This document shows, piece by piece, positions 43,921-52,946 of a DNA stretch of 64,000 nucleotides. Under the pieces are notes generated by a model. That model did no database searches. It was not told the DNA's origin and saw only the letters and a list, made by a program, of their open reading frames with translations. The first letter of the stretch is position 1; the number at the start of each line of letters is the position of its first letter. The DNA comes from an uncultured Desulfovibrio sp. (GTDB taxonomy: Bacteria; Desulfobacterota; Desulfovibrionia; Desulfovibrionales; Desulfovibrionaceae), in contig NZ_CABSIF010000002.1 in assembly GCF_902477725.1 (NCBI RefSeq), positions 1-64,000 of the forward strand. The letters run 5' to 3'. Made by a program: the position numbers and the translations under genes.

Positions 43921-45650
43921 TGCGTTTCAGCAACTGCTATATTCCCACCCTCAAGGAATCTCCGGCGGATGCCGAGGTAATCAGCCACAAGCTTTTGCTG
44001 CGCGCCGGTATGGTGCGCAGGCTTACTTCGGGCATGTACACCTATCTGCCGCTGGGCCTGAAGGTGATTGAAAAAATAAGCCGCGTCGTGCGCGAAGAAA
44101 TGGCTGTCGCCTACTTTGAAGAACTGCTCATGCCCATGGTGCAGCCCGCCGACCTGTGGAAAGAATCGGGCCGCTGGGAGCATTACGGCAAGGAACTGCT
44201 GCGCTTCAAGGATCGCAACGAGCGCGAATACTGCCTTGGCCCCACGCACGAAGAAGTCATCACCGACCTCGTGCGCGGCGAAGTGCGCTCCTACCGCCAG
44301 CTTCCCGTGCGCCTGTACCAGATTCAGACCAAGTTCCGCGACGAAATCCGCCCCCGTTTCGGCCTTATGCGCGGGCGCGAATTTATCATGAAGGACGGCT
44401 ATTCCTTTGACGCCACGGAAGAAGGCGCGCAGCAGAACTACTGGGCCTGCCACGCGGCCTACAAGCGTATTTTTCAGCGCCTTGGCCTCAAGTTCCGCCC
44501 TGTGGAGGCCGACTCCGGCTCCATTGGCGGCAACTTCTCGCATGAATTCATGGTGTTGGCTGAAACGGGCGAAGACACCATCGCCTTTTGCCATCACTGC
44601 GATTACGCGGCCAACGTGGAGCGCGCCGAGGTGGCCTGGAACGGCAAGCCCTGCACGGATACCTGCGCTCCGGCGGAGAAGGTTGCCACCCCCAATGCCC
44701 ACACGGTGGAAGAAGTGGCAGCCCTGCTGGGCGTGCCCGCCTCCTCCGTGGTCAAGACCATGCTCTTCAAGGTGGACGGCAAGCCCGTGGCCGTGCTGGT
44801 GCGCGGCGACCGCGAAGTGAACGACATCAAGCTCAAGAACCTGCTCAACGCGCAGGATGTGGCCATGGCAGACGCCGCCACCGTGCAGCAGCTCACCAAG
44901 GCCCCTGTGGGCTTTGCCGGGCCTGTGGGGCTGGAAATTCCGGTCTACGCCGATGCCGAACTGCAAGGCGCTACGGATTATGTGGTGGGCGCCAACGCTG
45001 GCGATGCCCACCTTGTGCACGTTGACCTCAAGCGCGACGCCACGGTGACCGCCTGGGCCGACCTGCGCGCCATCACGCCAGAAGACACATGCCCCCGCTG
45101 CGGTGGCCGCATTGAGCTGACGCGCGGCATCGAAGTGGGCCACGTGTTCATGCTTGGCCGCAAATACAGTGATGCCATGCATGCCGCCTTCCTTGACGAG
45201 AACGGCAAGGAACAGATCATGATCATGGGCTGCTACGGTATCGGCGTTTCCCGCGTGGCCGCCGCCGCCATCGAGCAGAACAACGACGAGCACGGCATTG
45301 TGTTCCCGCCGCCGCTGGCTCCTTACGACTGCATCCTGCTGAACCTTGACCCGCGCAACGAAGAGGTCAACGCCAAGGTCGAGCAGATCTACGCAATGCT
45401 CAAGGATATGGGCGTGGACGTGCTCATGGACGACCGCGACGAACGCCCCGGCGTCAAGTTCAAGGATGCGGACTTGCTGGGTATTCCCATGCAGCTCGTT
45501 GTGGGCGGCAAGGGCCTGGCCAAGGGCATTGTGGAATGCAAGGATCGCCGCAGCGGTGAAAAGGGTGAACTGCCCGCCGATGCCATGGCTGAAGCCTTTT
45601 CCGCCTGGGCCGCCAAGGTTCGTGAGGGGTGGGCGCAGCAGCAGGCCTAG
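43920..45650 (+). CDS. proS: Prolyl-tRNA synthetase (bacterial type)
   Basis: A 576-residue class II synthetase that charges tRNA-Pro. Motif 1 region, motif 2 (TKFRDEIRPRFGLMRGREF, KDGYSFD) and motif 3 (GCYGIGVSRVAAAAIEQ) are in order. Between motifs 2 and 3, about residues 225-390, lies the YbaK-like insertion (AHTVEEVAALLGVPASSVVK, VRGDREVN) that clears mischarged Ala-tRNA-Pro. The C-terminal anticodon domain ends the protein. The start overlaps the ispG stop by one base, so the two are coupled. A palindromic repeat begins at its stop codon. Confidence 0.97.
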   Translation: MRFSNCYIPTLKESPADAEVISHKLLLRAGMVRRLTSGMYTYLPLGLKVIEKISRVVREEMAVAYFEELLMPMVQPADLWKESGRWEHYGKELLRFKDRNEREYCLGPTHEEVITDLVRGEVRSYRQLPVRLYQIQTKFRDEIRPRFGLMRGREFIMKDGYSFDATEEGAQQNYWACHAAYKRIFQRLGLKFRPVEADSGSIGGNFSHEFMVLAETGEDTIAFCHHCDYAANVERAEVAWNGKPCTDTCAPAEKVATPNAHTVEEVAALLGVPASSVVKTMLFKVDGKPVAVLVRGDREVNDIKLKNLLNAQDVAMADAATVQQLTKAPVGFAGPVGLEIPVYADAELQGATDYVVGANAGDAHLVHVDLKRDATVTAWADLRAITPEDTCPRCGGRIELTRGIEVGHVFMLGRKYSDAMHAAFLDENGKEQIMIMGCYGIGVSRVAAAAIEQNNDEHGIVFPPPLAPYDCILLNLDPRNEEVNAKVEQIYAMLKDMGVDVLMDDRDERPGVKFKDADLLGIPMQLVVGGKGLAKGIVECKDRRSGEKGELPADAMAEAFSAWAAKVREGWAQQQA

Positions 45651-45797
45651 GGGCTGTCTCTAACTAATTCTTTTGGCCGAGCCCTGCGTCATCCAGCATT
45701 TTTTACTCCAGTCATGGACAAAAAGAGTCCACTCCTGTCGTAAAAAACACTGTTTTCCTTGTCCTCGGCGCAAAATCTTTTAGCCAGAAACAGCCCC
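45650..45797. repeat. Palindromic intergenic repeat, copy 2
   Basis: An imperfect palindrome of 148 bases whose two ends both begin GGGGCTGT, followed by TCT--CTAA, TTTTG, CCGAG and a TTTTTTAC block in both arms. It starts with the last base of the proS stop codon. It shares ordered blocks with copy 1 at 39155-39300 and the same placement relative to the upstream gene. Confidence 0.75.
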
Positions 45798-45906
45798 TAA
45801 TCCGCATCGCAATCTGGTTGTGCCTTTAAAAAACCTGGGGCACGTCGCGATGTGAGGTAATACCTCTCGCGCCACGGTCTGAGGGTTTGTTATAGGTTGA
45901 GGTAAT

Positions 45907-45937
45907 GTAAAAGGGGCACTGTTAGTGCCCCTTTTAC
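45907..45937 (+). terminator. Intrinsic terminator before xseA
   Basis: GTAAAAGGGGCAC pairs perfectly with GTGCCCCTTTTAC across a 5-base loop, the T4 closing the stem. It ends ispG-proS transcription, or attenuates entry into xseA, whose start is 45 bases on. Confidence 0.75.
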
Positions 45938-45981
45938 GACAAAAAAGCTTTTTTCAGATAGATAGCCTGACGCGGAGCACC

Positions 45982-47511
45982 ATGCAGGAAGCCATACTGT
46001 CTGTCCGTGAACTCACGGAACAGCTGCGTAAAACCCTTGAGGGACGTTTCCCCTTTGTTTGGGTGCGGGGCGAGGTGACCAACCTTACCCGTCCTGGCTC
46101 GGGGCATGTCTATTTTACCCTCAAGGATGCCGATGCGCAGTTGCAGTGCGTATGGTTCAGGCACATGCAGCGGCAGAACAGTCAGGGTTTTGATCCACTG
46201 ACAGGCGAAGTTTTTGACGCGCCGCGTCCATCGCCACTGGAGCTTTTGCGCAACGGGCTGGATGTGCTGTGTGCAGGGCGCATCACCCTGTACGCGCCGC
46301 GCGGGCAGTATCAGCTTGCCGTGGAGCTGGTGCAGCCAGCGGGCGAGGGTTTGCTTGCGCAGGCCTTTGAGGCCAGCAAGCGCAAGCTGGCGGCTCTGGG
46401 CTATTTCAGCCATGAGCGTAAACGGCCCCTGCCGTATGATCCGCAGCGCGTGGCCCTTATCACCTCCCCAACGGGCGCGGCTATCCATGATTTTATGGAG
46501 CTTGCGGCCAGCCGGGGCAGCGGGGCGCGCATTCGTCTGTTCCCGGCTCTGGTGCAGGGGGCTGAGGCTGCTCCCTCCATTGTGCGTACCTTGCACGAGG
46601 CCAATGCGCAGGGTTGGGCACAGGCCGTTGTGCTGGTGCGAGGCGGCGGTTCGCTGGAAGATTTGTGGGCCTTTAATGAAGAAGCCGTTGCCGAGGCCGT
46701 ATTTGAGTCTCGCTTGCCGGTGCTGGCGGGCATCGGGCATGAGGTGGATGTTACCCTTGCCGACATGACAGCAGACCTGCGCGCGGCAACGCCTTCGCAT
46801 GCGGCCCAGTTGCTCTGGCCCGCGCGGGCCGAGCTGATGCAAAAGGTTGACGAGGCGGAGGCGGCCCTTGTGCGGGCGGCGCGGCGGCGGCTGGAAACAG
46901 CGGGGCAAAGTCTTGCCCAGTTTGAAAACGCCCTGCGCTGGTTTTCGCCCATGCGGCATCAGGCTCGCCTGGCGGAGCAGCTTGACGGCTTGCACCGCTC
47001 CTTGCACAGGGCCGCGCGTCAGTGGCTCGATACCACGGAGGCCCGGCGCGACAGGCTTGAGCGTGCCCTGCAAAACGCCTTCAGCCCTTCGCGGCTGGAT
47101 GTGCTGGGCAGCAGGGTAGAGGCGCTTTCCGCCAGTCTGGCTGCGGCTATGCCGCGCATGCTGACCGCGCAGGAGCAGCGGTATGATGCCGTGCGGCAGC
47201 GCTTGCAGTCGGCAGGGCAGGAAATGCTTGCCCGCCACGGGCGCGAACTGGAAAAATGCGAATTTGCTCTGGCAGCCGCCAACCCCCTCGCGCCCCTCAG
47301 GCGCGGCTATGCCCTTGTGCATGGTGCGGATGGCGGCCTGCTGCGCACGGTGACGACGGCCCCTGCGGGCAGCGCCATCACGGTGCGACTGGCGGATGGC
47401 AGCCTTGCCGCCGTGGTCAAAAAGGTGCTGCCAGACGTTGCGCCAGACGCTGCGCCTGGCTCTGATACAGGTGCGGTGCCGGTTGCCAAAAAACAAGGAC
47501 GGAATAGCTGA
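45982..47511 (+). CDS. xseA: Exodeoxyribonuclease VII large subunit
   Basis: A 509-residue catalytic subunit of the bidirectional single-strand exonuclease VII. The OB-fold lies at about residues 1-100 (SVRELTEQLRKTLEG, VWVRGEVTNLTRPGSGHVYF). The nuclease core contains VALITSPTGAAIHDF, VLVRGGGSLEDLWAFNEE and GIGHEVDVTLADMTADLRA. A long coiled region and a short C-terminal segment (NPLAPLRRGYALV) follow. I start at 45982, with GGAG 5 bases upstream; a GTG at 45925 would lie within the terminator. The partner xseB is one gene further on. Confidence 0.96.
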   Translation: MQEAILSVRELTEQLRKTLEGRFPFVWVRGEVTNLTRPGSGHVYFTLKDADAQLQCVWFRHMQRQNSQGFDPLTGEVFDAPRPSPLELLRNGLDVLCAGRITLYAPRGQYQLAVELVQPAGEGLLAQAFEASKRKLAALGYFSHERKRPLPYDPQRVALITSPTGAAIHDFMELAASRGSGARIRLFPALVQGAEAAPSIVRTLHEANAQGWAQAVVLVRGGGSLEDLWAFNEEAVAEAVFESRLPVLAGIGHEVDVTLADMTADLRAATPSHAAQLLWPARAELMQKVDEAEAALVRAARRRLETAGQSLAQFENALRWFSPMRHQARLAEQLDGLHRSLHRAARQWLDTTEARRDRLERALQNAFSPSRLDVLGSRVEALSASLAAAMPRMLTAQEQRYDAVRQRLQSAGQEMLARHGRELEKCEFALAAANPLAPLRRGYALVHGADGGLLRTVTTAPAGSAITVRLADGSLAAVVKKVLPDVAPDAAPGSDTGAVPVAKKQGRNS

Positions 47512-48443
47512 TGTCTGTGCTCACCCGCATGCTCATGGTCCTGTTGGCGGGGATTTCTCTTTTTGTTCCTACAGCCGTTCAGGCTGCTCCATCCCCCGCA
47601 CCAGCCCTTGCGCTTGACGCGCCCGAATCCGTAGCCAGAGGGGATGCTTTTCCCGCCCTGGCGGTAAGCGATGCGCCCATAAAATCCTTTACGTTCCGCT
47701 GGCTGGGCAAGACCTACGAGGCCAGGGCGGAGCAGGTGAGCGCCACTACCGCTGCGGGCGCTGCAACGCGCTGGCAGGCCGTCATGTTGCTGCCCGTGCC
47801 GCTGGAAGAAAAGGAATCCGCCCGTGATCTTGCCGTCTCCACGGGCAACGGCAAGGATGCCCCCGCCGTAGCGCGCAAGATCGCTTTTTTTGACAAAGAC
47901 CGCCCGGTGCAGAAGCTGAACGTGGATAAAAAATATGTTGATCCCCCGGCGGCGGAGATGGCGCGCATCAAGGCCGACAGGGAGCTTGTGCGCCAGGCCC
48001 TGGCCCAGCGCCTGCCCGAACGCTTCTGGGTGCTGCCCTTTGTGCGGCCTGTGCCCGGCGATGTTTCAAGCCTGTACGGGCTCAAACGCGTGTTCAACGG
48101 GCAACCGCGCGGAGTGCACAAGGGCCTTGATCTGCGCGGCCCGCAGGGGCAGCCTGTGCTTGCCTGCGCCGATGGGCAGGTGGGCCTCACGGGGAATTTG
48201 TACTTCTCTGGTAATGTAGTGTACATCAATCACGGCGAAGGGGTGTTCACCGCGTATCTGCACCTCTCTGAAATACTGGTGCAAAATGGCGATCGGGTGC
48301 GCAAGGGGCAGGTTATTGGTCTGGTAGGGGCCACAGGCCGCGTTACCGGGCCGCACCTGCATCTTTCGCTTCTGGTTCAGGGCGAGTCGGTTGACCCGCA
48401 GCCCTTTTTGACAACCGGGAACGCCAAGGGAAACAATCCATGA
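47511..48443 (+). CDS. M23-family metallopeptidase, exported
   Basis: A 310-residue periplasmic protein. The signal peptide spans about residues 1-25 (LMVLLAGISLFVPTAVQA). The N-terminal ~150 residues resemble the all-beta region seen before some LytM domains. The M23/LytM domain lies at about 190-300: HKGLDLRGPQGQPV carries the first zinc histidine and aspartate, and GPHLHLSL the HxH ligands. All ligands seem intact, so it may cut peptidoglycan cross-links. It overlaps xseA by one base (TGATG) and xseB by four (ATGA), an unusual place for a cell-wall hydrolase. Confidence 0.9.
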   Translation: MSVLTRMLMVLLAGISLFVPTAVQAAPSPAPALALDAPESVARGDAFPALAVSDAPIKSFTFRWLGKTYEARAEQVSATTAAGAATRWQAVMLLPVPLEEKESARDLAVSTGNGKDAPAVARKIAFFDKDRPVQKLNVDKKYVDPPAAEMARIKADRELVRQALAQRLPERFWVLPFVRPVPGDVSSLYGLKRVFNGQPRGVHKGLDLRGPQGQPVLACADGQVGLTGNLYFSGNVVYINHGEGVFTAYLHLSEILVQNGDRVRKGQVIGLVGATGRVTGPHLHLSLLVQGESVDPQPFLTTGNAKGNNP

Positions 48444-48700
48444 GCGCCAAGACAGACAATACTTTTGAAAAAAAGATGGCCCGGCTTCAGGAGATCGTGG
48501 CGGCGCTTGAAAGCGGCGACCTGCCTCTGGAAAAGGGCATGGCCCTGTATAAGGAAGGAGCGGCGTGCTCGCGCTATTGCCGCGAGCAGCTCGACAAAGC
48601 CCGGCATGAGCTTGAAATCTGGCAGGATGGTCAGGCTCGTCCCCTTGAGTCACGCCCTGTGGCGTCAAGCGGGCTGAACGCAGAAGAGGAGGCGGAATAG
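48440..48700 (+). CDS. xseB: Exodeoxyribonuclease VII small subunit
   Basis: An 86-residue helical partner of XseA. The family core reads TFEKKMARLQEIVAALESGD and PLEKGMALYKEG. The start overlaps the M23 gene stop as ATGA. The stop is 3 bases before ispA. Gene order xseB-ispA-dxs is widespread in bacteria, which supports the call. Confidence 0.95.
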   Translation: MSAKTDNTFEKKMARLQEIVAALESGDLPLEKGMALYKEGAACSRYCREQLDKARHELEIWQDGQARPLESRPVASSGLNAEEEAE

Positions 48701-48703
48701 GCG

Positions 48704-49597
48704 ATGATGAGCGTTGCTGACATGAAGGCCCTGCTGCACGCGCGGGGCAAGGATGTGGAAGCCTATCTGGCCACCTGTCTTGACGGCCGTGATGTGCCCC
48801 AGAGGCTCAAGGATTCCATGCTGTACAGCCTGCAAGCCGGGGGCAAGCGTTTGCGCCCTGTTCTGTGCCTGAGCACCGCAGCCCTGTGCGGTTTGTCGCC
48901 ACAGCGCAGCATGCCCTTTGCTGCCGCTATCGAGATGATCCACACCTATTCGCTCATCCATGACGACCTCCCCGCCATGGATAACGATGATCTGCGCCGG
49001 GGCAAGCCCTCGAACCACAAGGCATTTGACGAAGCCACGGCCATACTGGCGGGCGATGGCCTGCTGACGGACGCCTTCATGGTCATGTGCCGCACCGCGG
49101 AAGCCCCGGACCGTGTGCTGGACGCCGTGGCCGAGCTTTCGTTTGCGGCGGGGTCTTCCGGCATGGTGGGCGGGCAGGAATGGGACATGATCTACACGGG
49201 CGCGTCTTCCATCACACTTGAGCAGATGCGCGCCGTGCACGCCATGAAAACAGGGGCGCTGCTGCGGGCATCGTGCGTATGCGGGGCCATCCTTGCCGGG
49301 GCGGAAACGCCCGAGCGAGAGGCCATTGCCGCCTACGGCGCTGCGCTTGGCGTGGCCTTTCAGATTGCGGACGACATCCTTGATGTGGTTTCCGACACTG
49401 AAACTCTGGGCAAGCCTGCGGGCAGCGACGAGGAGCAGGGCAAGAGCACCTATCCCGCCCTGCTGGGGCTCGAAAAAAGCCGTGAACTGGCGCGCGCGCA
49501 GGCTCAGGCCGCGCAGGACGCGCTGGCCCCGTTTGACGGGCAGGAAGCGGATTTTCTGCGCGCATTGGCCGACTACACGGTAACGAGGGCGGCCTAA
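48704..49597 (+). CDS. ispA: Polyprenyl (farnesyl-type) diphosphate synthase
   Basis: A 297-residue cytosolic enzyme that condenses IPP with allylic diphosphates. The first aspartate-rich motif is DDLPAMDNDD, the second is FQIADDILDV; LQAGGKRLRPVL precedes them. Length and neighbours favour farnesyl diphosphate synthase, though geranylgeranyl specificity is possible. AGGAGG stands about 11 bases upstream; an ATG one codon later is equally possible. The stop abuts the dxs start directly. Confidence 0.95.
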   Translation: MMSVADMKALLHARGKDVEAYLATCLDGRDVPQRLKDSMLYSLQAGGKRLRPVLCLSTAALCGLSPQRSMPFAAAIEMIHTYSLIHDDLPAMDNDDLRRGKPSNHKAFDEATAILAGDGLLTDAFMVMCRTAEAPDRVLDAVAELSFAAGSSGMVGGQEWDMIYTGASSITLEQMRAVHAMKTGALLRASCVCGAILAGAETPEREAIAAYGAALGVAFQIADDILDVVSDTETLGKPAGSDEEQGKSTYPALLGLEKSRELARAQAQAAQDALAPFDGQEADFLRALADYTVTRAA

Positions 49598-51499
49598 ATG
49601 GACACCACAGAGAGCCCATTGCTGGATGCTGTGAGCAGCCCGGCGCAACTGAACAAATTTTCTGACGCCCAGCTTGCCCAACTGGCTGGCGAGGTGCGCA
49701 GCCGCATCATTGAAACCGTCTCCCGCAACGGCGGGCACCTTGCGCCCTCGCTGGGCGTGGTTGAGTTGACTCTGGCCCTACTGGCGACCTTTAATGTGGA
49801 GCACGACAAGCTCATCTGGGACGTTGGGCATCAGGCCTACGCCTACAAGCTGCTGACCGGACGCGCCAAGAATTTTCACACCCTGCGGTCATTTGGCGGC
49901 ATTTCTGGCTTCCCGCGCATGGCAGAAAGCCCGTACGACCATTTTGGCGTGGGGCATTCCTCCACCTCCATTTCTGCGGCTCTGGGCATGGCTCTGGCCC
50001 GCGATCTTTCCTGTCTCAAGCACCACGTACTGGCCGTTATCGGCGATGGCTCGCTGACGGCAGGCGAGGCCTTTGAGGGGCTGAACCTTGCCGGGCACAT
50101 GGGGCGGCGGCTCATTGTGGTGCTCAACGACAATGAAATGTCCATTTCGCCCAATGTGGGCGCGCTTTCTCTGTTTTTGAGCCGCACGCTTTCACAGCGA
50201 TGGGTGCGGCAAACCCGCAAGGAAGTGCTCAATTTTCTGCGTTCCATTCCGCGCATCGGCCAAAAGCTGGCCGTGTACGCCATGCGCGGCGAATGGAGCT
50301 TCAAGTCATTCTTTACACCGGGCATGCTGTTTGAGGCTTTTCGCTTCAACTATATCGGCCCGGTGGACGGGCACGACATCACAAGCCTGCGCCGCCATCT
50401 GGAAATGGCTGCCGCCATCGAGGACGGCCCGGTGCTGCTGCATGTCCGTACCCAGAAGGGCAAGGGTTACGGCCCGGCGGAAAAAAACCCCACCCTGTAC
50501 CACGGCATCGGCCTGTTCACGCCCGAAACCGGCCAGCCTGTGGCTTCCACAGCCAAGCTGCCCTCGTTCACCACGGTGTTCAGCAATACGCTGACCGAAC
50601 TTGCCGAGCATAACGACAAGATAATCGCCATCACGGCGGCCATGCCCGAAGGCACCGGAACGGACAAGTTCCGCGCGCGCTTCCCCGACCGTTTTGTGGA
50701 TGTGGGTATTTGCGAGCAGCACGCCGTGACCTTTGCGGCGGGCCTTGCCAGTCAGGGTTATCGGCCCGCGCTGGCCGTGTATTCCACCTTTTTGCAGCGT
50801 TCGTACGATCAGGTTGTGCACGATGTGTGTCTGCAAAACCTGCCCGTTACCTTCTGCGTAGACCGTGCAGGCCTTGTGGGCGAGGATGGGGCGACCCACC
50901 ACGGCGCTTTTGATATCGCCTACCTGCGACATATTCCTAACATTACCATGCTGGCCCCGCGCGATGAAAATCTGCTGCGCCATAGCCTGCATACGGCCCT
51001 GTGCCATCCCGGCCCGTGCGCCCTGCGGTATCCGCGCGGCAGCGCCTTTGGCGTTGCCCCCGACGGCGCGCCCCGCCTGCTGACCCCCGGCAGGGGCGAA
51101 GTGCTGCAACAGGGCGAAGGCCTTGCGGTGATAGCCCTGGGCAACCGCGCGCACCCGGCGCTGGAAGCTGCGGCAATGGTGGAGCGGCAGACAGGCGTGA
51201 AACCCCTTGTGTTTGATCCGGTCTGGATCAAACCTTTGCCGGAAGAACAACTGGCCGAAATCGCTCAAAATTTTGACCGTATTCTTATGGTGGAAGAAGG
51301 CGTGCTGGCTGGCGGTTTTTCGTCCGCAGTGCTGGAATTCTGGAATGACCGTGGCCTCATGTGCGGCCAGCGCATCAAACGCCTTGGCCTGCCCGACCAC
51401 TTTGTGGAGCACGGCAGCCAGTTGCGTCTGCGCGAGCTTGTGGGCCTGCGCACCAACAATATCGCCGAGGCCATGCTGGAACTCTTGGGAAAAAAATAG
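49598..51499 (+). CDS. dxs: 1-deoxy-D-xylulose-5-phosphate synthase
   Basis: A 633-residue thiamine-diphosphate enzyme, first step of the MEP pathway, joining pyruvate and glyceraldehyde 3-phosphate. The cofactor motif is GDGSLTAGEAFEGLN; HFGVGHSSTSISAALGMA and the transketolase-type GICEQHAVTFAAGLA follow. A C-terminal transketolase domain ends the protein. It starts immediately after the ispA stop and ends the operon xseA-M23-xseB-ispA-dxs; a 42-base perfect palindrome follows. Confidence 0.97.
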   Translation: MDTTESPLLDAVSSPAQLNKFSDAQLAQLAGEVRSRIIETVSRNGGHLAPSLGVVELTLALLATFNVEHDKLIWDVGHQAYAYKLLTGRAKNFHTLRSFGGISGFPRMAESPYDHFGVGHSSTSISAALGMALARDLSCLKHHVLAVIGDGSLTAGEAFEGLNLAGHMGRRLIVVLNDNEMSISPNVGALSLFLSRTLSQRWVRQTRKEVLNFLRSIPRIGQKLAVYAMRGEWSFKSFFTPGMLFEAFRFNYIGPVDGHDITSLRRHLEMAAAIEDGPVLLHVRTQKGKGYGPAEKNPTLYHGIGLFTPETGQPVASTAKLPSFTTVFSNTLTELAEHNDKIIAITAAMPEGTGTDKFRARFPDRFVDVGICEQHAVTFAAGLASQGYRPALAVYSTFLQRSYDQVVHDVCLQNLPVTFCVDRAGLVGEDGATHHGAFDIAYLRHIPNITMLAPRDENLLRHSLHTALCHPGPCALRYPRGSAFGVAPDGAPRLLTPGRGEVLQQGEGLAVIALGNRAHPALEAAAMVERQTGVKPLVFDPVWIKPLPEEQLAEIAQNFDRILMVEEGVLAGGFSSAVLEFWNDRGLMCGQRIKRLGLPDHFVEHGSQLRLRELVGLRTNNIAEAMLELLGKK

Positions 51500-51520
51500 G
51501 CTGATAGAAATCTTGAAAAT

Positions 51521-51562
51521 AAGACCGCCGGGATTTTGATGCATCAAAATCCCGGCGGTCTT
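51521..51562. terminator. 42-base perfect palindromic terminator
   Basis: AAGACCGCCGGGATTTTGAT followed by its exact inverted copy with GC at the centre. It lies 21 bases beyond dxs and between convergent genes. The T-run is minimal, so the long stem must do the work on either strand. Confidence 0.75.
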
Positions 51563-51642
51563 GTATTTGGGCGAAAAATTATTTTGCGGCACTGTGCCCG
51601 ATGATTTCTGGATCAGAATAAAAGTATTCTGCCATACGCGCT

Positions 51643-52188
51643 TTAGTCTGGCTGAATGTCGTACTGTTCCAGTTTGTCCCACACGGCGCTGATAATCAGG
51701 GCCATAACAGCCGCAAGGCGGGCCTTGGAGTGGTCGTCCGGCGGGGTGGCCTGACCGCGCAGGCTGGCGGCCTGCACCGCAAGGCGCTGGCAGAACAGTT
51801 CCGGGCAGCGAACCTGCTGTTCCTGCGCGAGCAGAGGCATGTATTCGGCAAAAGGGCCGTCCACAAAGGCATTGAGGGCTGCGTTGACCGCTTTCTCGTC
51901 CGCGCCGTCAAAGTCATTGTTGGCGGTGGCCAGCAGATTGCCCGTCTGGCGCAGATAGGCCAAAAATACGGTATTGGGCGCGTGGTGCATGATGGCGGCA
52001 GTAACCACCGCATGTACAAAGGCCCGCCATTCTGCGCAGAACATATCCGCACCGGGGCCTGACAGATATTCATCGGGCATCTGCGCGCCGCTGGCCATAT
52101 TGATGATGTCGGCGGTCTTGCTGTTGAGCTGAAACAGAATACAGGCCGCTTCCACACCCTGAGCCGCGCTGAGCAGTTTTTGGGACAT
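51643..52188 (-). CDS. Hypothetical protein coupled to queC
   Basis: A 181-residue protein of no family I recognise. It is predicted helical, with an even mix of hydrophobic and acidic residues (GVEAACILFQLNSKTADIIN; later ARLAAVMALIISAVWDKLEQ). No signal peptide, membrane helix or metal cluster is clear; two cysteines flank a CPELFC segment. I start at 52188, where the ATG overlaps the queC stop as TGATG. That coupling and the shared strand suggest a job linked to queC or merely co-expression. Confidence 0.75.
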   Translation of the reverse strand: MSQKLLSAAQGVEAACILFQLNSKTADIINMASGAQMPDEYLSGPGADMFCAEWRAFVHAVVTAAIMHHAPNTVFLAYLRQTGNLLATANNDFDGADEKAVNAALNAFVDGPFAEYMPLLAQEQQVRCPELFCQRLAVQAASLRGQATPPDDHSKARLAAVMALIISAVWDKLEQYDIQPD

Positions 52189-52946
52189 CAGGCCTCTTCC
52201 TCTAGCGGGTTTTGTGCGCAAGCTGCCTGCGCCTCGGCATAGGCGGCGTAACCCGCAGCGCGCAGGCGGCAGGCTGGGCAGTCGCCACATCCGTAGCCCC
52301 AGGGGTAGCGCTGGCCGCGCTGGCCCATGTAGCAGGTGTGGCTTTCTTCCACAATCAGGTCGACCAGCTCATCGCCGCCGAGGGCGCGGGCCAGCATCCA
52401 GGCGTCTTTTTTGCTGCGCCACATGAGCGGCGTGTGCAGCGTAAAATTGGCGTCCATGCCGCTGTTAATGGCAACCTGCATGGCCTTGATGCTGTCGTCC
52501 CGGCAGTCGGGATAGCCGGAATAATCGCTCTGGCAGACGCCCAGCACCATGTGGCGGATTTCCTTGGCATAGGCCCAGGCAGCGGCGTGCAGAATAAATA
52601 TGAGGTTGCGACCAGGAACAAAGGTGTTGGGCAGGCCGTTGGCGCCGTGTTCTTCAATGGGCGCGTCAGAGGTCAGGGCCGTGTCTGCCAGCTGGCGGAA
52701 AATATCGAGATCAAGCAGGGTGTCCGGCCCCATGCGTTGCGCCCATTTCGGGTTGAGGGCGGCAATGCCCTCGCGCACGCGCTTGCGGCAGTCAAGCTCC
52801 ACAGAATGGCGCTGCCCGTAGTCAAAGCCCAGCGTCAGCACCCGCTTGAAGCGGTTGAGCGCCCATGCGAGGCAAGTGGCGGAATCCTGCCCGCCGGAAA
52901 AGATGACAAGAGCCTGTTGTTCAAGCAGGGGAGAAGTGGTGTTCAT
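52188..52946 (-). CDS. queC: 7-cyano-7-deazaguanine synthase
   Basis: A 252-residue ATP-dependent enzyme that makes preQ0, the precursor of queuosine in tRNA. The PP-loop motif is FSGGQDSATCLAWAL near residues 16-30. FVPGRNLIFI and GVCQSDYSGYPDCR are family blocks, and the zinc site is HTCYMG with CGDCPACR. I start at the ATG at 52946, which overlaps the nuclease stop as ATGA; a TTG upstream is also in frame. No other queuosine genes are in the window. Confidence 0.95.
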   Translation of the reverse strand: MNTTSPLLEQQALVIFSGGQDSATCLAWALNRFKRVLTLGFDYGQRHSVELDCRKRVREGIAALNPKWAQRMGPDTLLDLDIFRQLADTALTSDAPIEEHGANGLPNTFVPGRNLIFILHAAAWAYAKEIRHMVLGVCQSDYSGYPDCRDDSIKAMQVAINSGMDANFTLHTPLMWRSKKDAWMLARALGGDELVDLIVEESHTCYMGQRGQRYPWGYGCGDCPACRLRAAGYAAYAEAQAACAQNPLEEEA

